This document shows, piece by piece, positions 31,994 to 34,907 of a DNA stretch of 34,907 nt. Below the pieces are notes generated by a model. It was not told the DNA's origin. It searched no databases and worked only from the letters and a program-made list of their open reading frames with translations. The stretch is from Akkermansiaceae bacterium (lineage in GTDB: Bacteria; Verrucomicrobiota; Verrucomicrobiia; Verrucomicrobiales; Akkermansiaceae). The stretch spans positions 1 through 34,907 of the forward strand of contig JAIPKB010000031.1 in NCBI GenBank assembly GCA_021733795.1, in the 5' to 3' direction. Both the position numbers and the translations under genes were made by a program. How positions within the stretch are numbered: the stretch's first letter is position 1; each line of letters starts with the position of its first letter.

Positions 31994-33223
31994 CGCGGCG
32001 AGGTGGGCGGTGGTCCATGCCGCTTGAAAATTGAAGCCGCCGGTGATGCCGTCAATATCGATGCACTCGCCGGTGAAATACAGACCGGGGGTGATCCGGC
32101 TCTCCATGGTGTTGAAGTTGATGGTTTTCCGTCCGATGCCGCCGCAGGTGACGAACTCGTCTTTGTTCGTCGTTTTTCCATTGGCCTCGAAGCGCGCGCA
32201 CTTCAAGCCATCCACCAACTGGCGGGTTGAGGTTTTTGATAACTGTCCCCAGGTCATCTGATCCTGGATTCCACAACCCACCACGATGCGCTCCCACAAG
32301 CGCCGGGGGACTGGCGGAATCGGGGTGTTTTTGACGAGTTTGGCCCCTTGGTTTTGGCGGATGTCGGCGAAACGTGCTTTCAGGCCCTCCATGTCCAACT
32401 CCGGCAACCAATCGATCACGAAGGGGAAACGATGATTGGTTTCCGCCATCGCCCGCGCCTCCCACGCGGAAAGCCGCAACACCGCCGGACCGCTGAAGCC
32501 CCGATGGGTGATGAGCAGGGGGCCATGCCTCGCTGGGCGCGCCCCCTCCCGGCGGATGGCCACCATCGGGTGGGACACTCCCGCCAGGCCGGTGATGCGG
32601 GGGTCGGCCACATTGAAGGCGAAGAGCGAGGGCACCAAGGGTTCGATGGGTTGTTCCAACTTCCTGAGTCGATCCAGCAGCGGACTGTCTTTCAATGAGC
32701 CGGTGGCGATGCAAACCGCCCATGCGGTGGTGGGCTCCGGGTGGTTCTCGAAGCGCAGCGAGAAGCCGCCATCTGCGCGTGGTTCGATGTCGGTCAGGCC
32801 ATGGTTTTGAAAGAGCGGGATGCGGGATTCGCGGGCGCGTTCCAGAAAGCAATCGATGATGGTAGCGGAAGAATCACTGACGGGAAACATGCGCCCGTCC
32901 GGCTCCGTCTTGAGTTCAACCCCGAAGCGCTTGAACCACCCGACGGTGTCCGACGGTTGCCAATGATGAAATGCGGCGCGCAGCTCCTGACCCCCGCGCG
33001 GATAGTTTTTCGCGAGTTTTCCGGGGTCGAAGCACGCGTGCGTCACATTGCAGCGGCCGCCACCGGAAATCCGGACTTTTTGCAGGAATTGGCTGGTTTT
33101 CTCGAAAATGGCGACCCGTTTCCCGGGGGCCATTTCCGCATAGCGGAGGGCGGTGAAAAATCCGGATGCGCCGCCGCCGATGACGGCGAGGTCGAGGTCG
33201 AGAGTATGGCGGGAGTCATTCAT
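31973..33223 (-). CDS. FAD-dependent oxidoreductase, HI0933/BaiN family
   Basis: A 416-residue flavoprotein of the HI0933/YhiN/BaiN family. It begins with LDLDLAVIGGGASGFFTALR (FAD-binding GxGxxG) and has the family hallmark KVRISGGGRCNVTHAC, then RGFSGPAVLRLSAWEA, FVTCGGIGRKTINFNTMES, and the closing GLYFTGECIDIDGITGGFNF. Members include bile-acid dehydroxylation reductases, but most are of unknown function; nothing here suggests bile acids. The ATG at 33223 places the Rossmann strand at the usual distance; a GTG at 33283 would add 20 residues. It lies 96 bp downstream of the NfnB-like gene and converges on the DUF6172 gene with a 21-bp overlap. Confidence 0.92.
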   Translation of the reverse strand: MNDSRHTLDLDLAVIGGGASGFFTALRYAEMAPGKRVAIFEKTSQFLQKVRISGGGRCNVTHACFDPGKLAKNYPRGGQELRAAFHHWQPSDTVGWFKRFGVELKTEPDGRMFPVSDSSATIIDCFLERARESRIPLFQNHGLTDIEPRADGGFSLRFENHPEPTTAWAVCIATGSLKDSPLLDRLRKLEQPIEPLVPSLFAFNVADPRITGLAGVSHPMVAIRREGARPARHGPLLITHRGFSGPAVLRLSAWEARAMAETNHRFPFVIDWLPELDMEGLKARFADIRQNQGAKLVKNTPIPPVPRRLWERIVVGCGIQDQMTWGQLSKTSTRQLVDGLKCARFEANGKTTNKDEFVTCGGIGRKTINFNTMESRITPGLYFTGECIDIDGITGGFNFQAAWTTAHLAASAIAGR

Positions 33224-33319
33224 CAACTGTCCATAGGTATCCCCGCGCCGCGCATCGAGAAAGCCCAAAGTGACAGAACTCACTGAACGACCTCGATTTT
33301 GACGAAGGGGCGAGCAAGT

Positions 33320-34732
33320 TCAATTCCCGCCCATGAGATAATCATCGATCGCCTTGGCGCTGCGCTTGCCGTCGCCCATGGCGAGGATCACGGTGGCGGC
33401 ACCACGGACGATGTCGCCGCCGGCGAAGATGCCGGGAATACTCGTCATGCCGTCGGCAGCGGTCTCGATGTTGCCCCATTGGTTGAGCTTGAGGTCGGGG
33501 CAGGTGGCTGTTAGAAGCGGGTTGGCGCGGGTGCCGATGGCGACGACCACGGCATCACATTCGAGCACGAATTCGGAACCGGGCACGGGCATCGGGCGGC
33601 GGCGGCCGGAGGCGTCGGGCTCGCCGAGTGCCATCCGCTGGCATTTGAGCCCGCTGACCCATTTTTGATCGTTGCCGATGACGGCCAGCGGAGCGACGAG
33701 GTTTTCGAAATCGACGCCCTCGGCCTGGGCGTGGTGGATTTCCTCGACCCGGGCGGGCATTTCCGCGAGGGAGCGCCGATAGACGATCATCGCCCGTTCG
33801 GCACCGAGCCGCTTGGCGGTGCGCACCGCGTCCATCGCCACATTGCCGCCGCCGATCACGGCGACCCGCCGCGAGCGGAGCACGGGGGTGTCGGAATCCC
33901 CGGCATAGGCTTCCATCAGGTTGACTCTGGTGAGGTATTCGTTGGCGGAATAGACCCCCTTGTAGTTCTCACCGGGGATGTTCATGAACACCGGCAGGCC
34001 GGCACCGTTGGCGATGAATACGGCGTCGAAGGCCTCTTTGAGTTCCGGCAGGGTGTAGGTCCGGCCCACCACCACGTTGTTCTCGACTTTCACCCCGGCC
34101 GCGATCAGCCGCTCGACCTCGTCCTCGACGATTTGTTTGGGCAGGCGGAATTCCGGGATGCCATAGACGAGCACGCCGCCCGGTTTGTGCAGGGCTTCAT
34201 AGAGGGTGATGTCATGGCCTTGCTTGAGCAGCTCGCCGGCGGCGGTGAGGCCGGCGGGTCCGCCGCCGACGATGGCCACCTTCCTGCCGGTGGGCTGGCG
34301 CGGCTCGAGGGTGACCGTGCCGGCGTGGGCGCGCGCCCAATCGGCGACAAAGCGTTCGAGGTAGCCGATCGCCACGGGCTTGCCCTTGATCCCGCGGACG
34401 CACTGGATCTCGCACTGGACCTCCTGCGGGCAAACGCGGCCGGTGATGGCGGGCAGGGCGTTGTCGCCAAACAAACTGCGCGCGGCGGAGGGCAGGTCGC
34501 CCTCGACGATGAACTCGAGAAACCGCGGGATGTTGACCATCACCGGGCACCCTTGGACGCACTTCGGTTCCTTGCACTGGATGCAGCGCTGGGCCTCGAG
34601 CAGGGCGATTTGCTCGGTGAAGCCGAGGTTGACCTCGAGGAAATTTCCGGCGCGTTGGGCGGCATCCTGTTCCGGCATCAGCTGCCGGTCGATCTTGATG
34701 CGGTCCTTGAGTGGGAGTTTCCGGTTGGTCAT
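33320..34732 (-). CDS. NfnB/GltA-type NADPH oxidoreductase subunit (glutamate synthase small-subunit family)
   Basis: A 470-residue iron-sulfur flavoprotein of the GltD/NfnB family. Cysteine clusters CIQCKEPKCVQGCPV (about 50-64) and GRVCPQEVQCEIQCVRGIKG (about 98-117) bind the [4Fe-4S] centres. VAIVGGGPAGLTAAGELLKQ (about 150-169) binds FAD, and VAVIGGGNVAMDAVRTAKRL binds NADPH. It ends with GIFAGGDIVRGAATVILAMG. Such proteins are usually annotated as homotetrameric glutamate synthase (gltA), but beside an NfnA-type subunit they form NADH-dependent ferredoxin:NADP+ oxidoreductase or sulfide dehydrogenase. The ATGA overlap with an NfnA-like tail upstream favours that heterodimer here. Exact reaction not settled by sequence. 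Confidence 0.9.
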   Translation of the reverse strand: MTNRKLPLKDRIKIDRQLMPEQDAAQRAGNFLEVNLGFTEQIALLEAQRCIQCKEPKCVQGCPVMVNIPRFLEFIVEGDLPSAARSLFGDNALPAITGRVCPQEVQCEIQCVRGIKGKPVAIGYLERFVADWARAHAGTVTLEPRQPTGRKVAIVGGGPAGLTAAGELLKQGHDITLYEALHKPGGVLVYGIPEFRLPKQIVEDEVERLIAAGVKVENNVVVGRTYTLPELKEAFDAVFIANGAGLPVFMNIPGENYKGVYSANEYLTRVNLMEAYAGDSDTPVLRSRRVAVIGGGNVAMDAVRTAKRLGAERAMIVYRRSLAEMPARVEEIHHAQAEGVDFENLVAPLAVIGNDQKWVSGLKCQRMALGEPDASGRRRPMPVPGSEFVLECDAVVVAIGTRANPLLTATCPDLKLNQWGNIETAADGMTSIPGIFAGGDIVRGAATVILAMGDGKRSAKAIDDYLMGGN

Positions 34733-34907
34733 GGTTGCTGGGAGGCGGGTTGAGGGTCGTGGACGAGCCCGATGCGGCAGCTGCCGTTGTCGCAGGCGTG
34801 GGCGGCGTTGGCCTCCGCCTCGGCTTCAAACTCGCGATAGGGGCCGAGGCGGGCGGGCAATAGGGCGAAATCCCCCCGGTGGGCGTCGCAATCCCGGCCT
34901 TCCACGC
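34729..34907 (-). CDS. C-terminal end of an NfnA-like (sulfide/dihydroorotate dehydrogenase-like) FAD/NAD-binding subunit, 5' part outside window
   Basis: Translating the minus strand from the right edge gives an open frame of 58 codons ending in a TGA that overlaps the NfnB-like ATG. It begins VEGRDCDAHRGDFALLPARL and continues with GPYREFEAE, matching the closing region of NfnA-type subunits (typically VDGPxFDGHxVDF and a later YxExE). The final residues, including HACDNGSC, form a Cys-containing tail that I do not recognise as standard. The [2Fe-2S] cysteines and nucleotide-binding motifs would lie beyond the window. Short length limits confidence, but the motif and the conserved nfnA-nfnB gene order agree. 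Confidence 0.7.
   Translation of the reverse strand, partial: VEGRDCDAHRGDFALLPARLGPYREFEAEAEANAAHACDNGSCRIGLVHDPQPASQQP

Noticed and set aside
1..34907. rRNA, tRNA, riboswitch or prophage genes
   Set aside because: No intergenic stretch shows a cloverleaf, rRNA-like sequence or known aptamer core, and no integrase, capsid or portal motif was seen.

Overview
The window is high-GC bacterial DNA that most likely comes from the phylum Verrucomicrobiota (Verrucomicrobiales-like). The evidence for this is the gene mix: Tat-exported Gfo/Idh/MocA oxidoreductases, a secreted DUF1080 protein, GH78 and GH129-like glycosidases, and a MoxR/DUF58/BatA/VWA operon that ends in a toroid protein. Exact placement is inference. 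Almost all genes run on the minus strand. Only three run on the plus strand: the Gfo/Idh gene, the DUF1080 gene and the DUF6172 gene. I found no rRNA, tRNA, CRISPR array, intact insertion sequence or origin.

Region 1 (1-3082) is a surface-polysaccharide operon cut by the left edge. It reads GT11 fucosyltransferase-like gene, rmlB, GT2 glycosyltransferase, with both junctions being 4-bp ATGA overlaps. Region 2 (3250-15250) is a six-gene operon: MoxR ATPase, DUF58 protein, BatA-like VWA membrane protein with a PA14 domain, second VWA membrane protein, giant proline/glutamine/alanine-rich coiled-coil membrane protein, and secreted alpha/alpha-toroid protein. It looks like an envelope machine built by a chaperone ATPase, and its substrate is unknown.

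Region 3 (15251-18483) starts with a 360-bp divergent intergenic stretch full of short repeats. Then come a Tat-exported Gfo/Idh oxidoreductase and a DUF1080/TIM-barrel fusion, a plausible 3-keto-sugar module. Region 4 (18612-23962) holds a lower-GC GH129/GH101-related gene, the 3' remnant of the gene once coupled to it, and a GH78 alpha-L-rhamnosidase. Composition and the remnant indicate a rearranged or acquired segment.

Region 5 (24220-34907) is mostly housekeeping and redox: exodeoxyribonuclease III, an MECR-like enoyl reductase, a second exported Gfo/Idh protein, RecQ, a stand-alone OvoA C-terminal-type methyltransferase coupled to an M29-type aminopeptidase, a DUF6172 protein, a BaiN/HI0933-type flavoprotein, and the NfnB/GltA-like subunit with the tail of its NfnA-like partner.

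Across regions 1 and 2 the word GTTAG (mostly followed by A or G) recurs about once per 0.85 kb, often through rare TTA or CTA leucine codons. It is absent from about 18.4-24.1 kb. Counts were made by eye.
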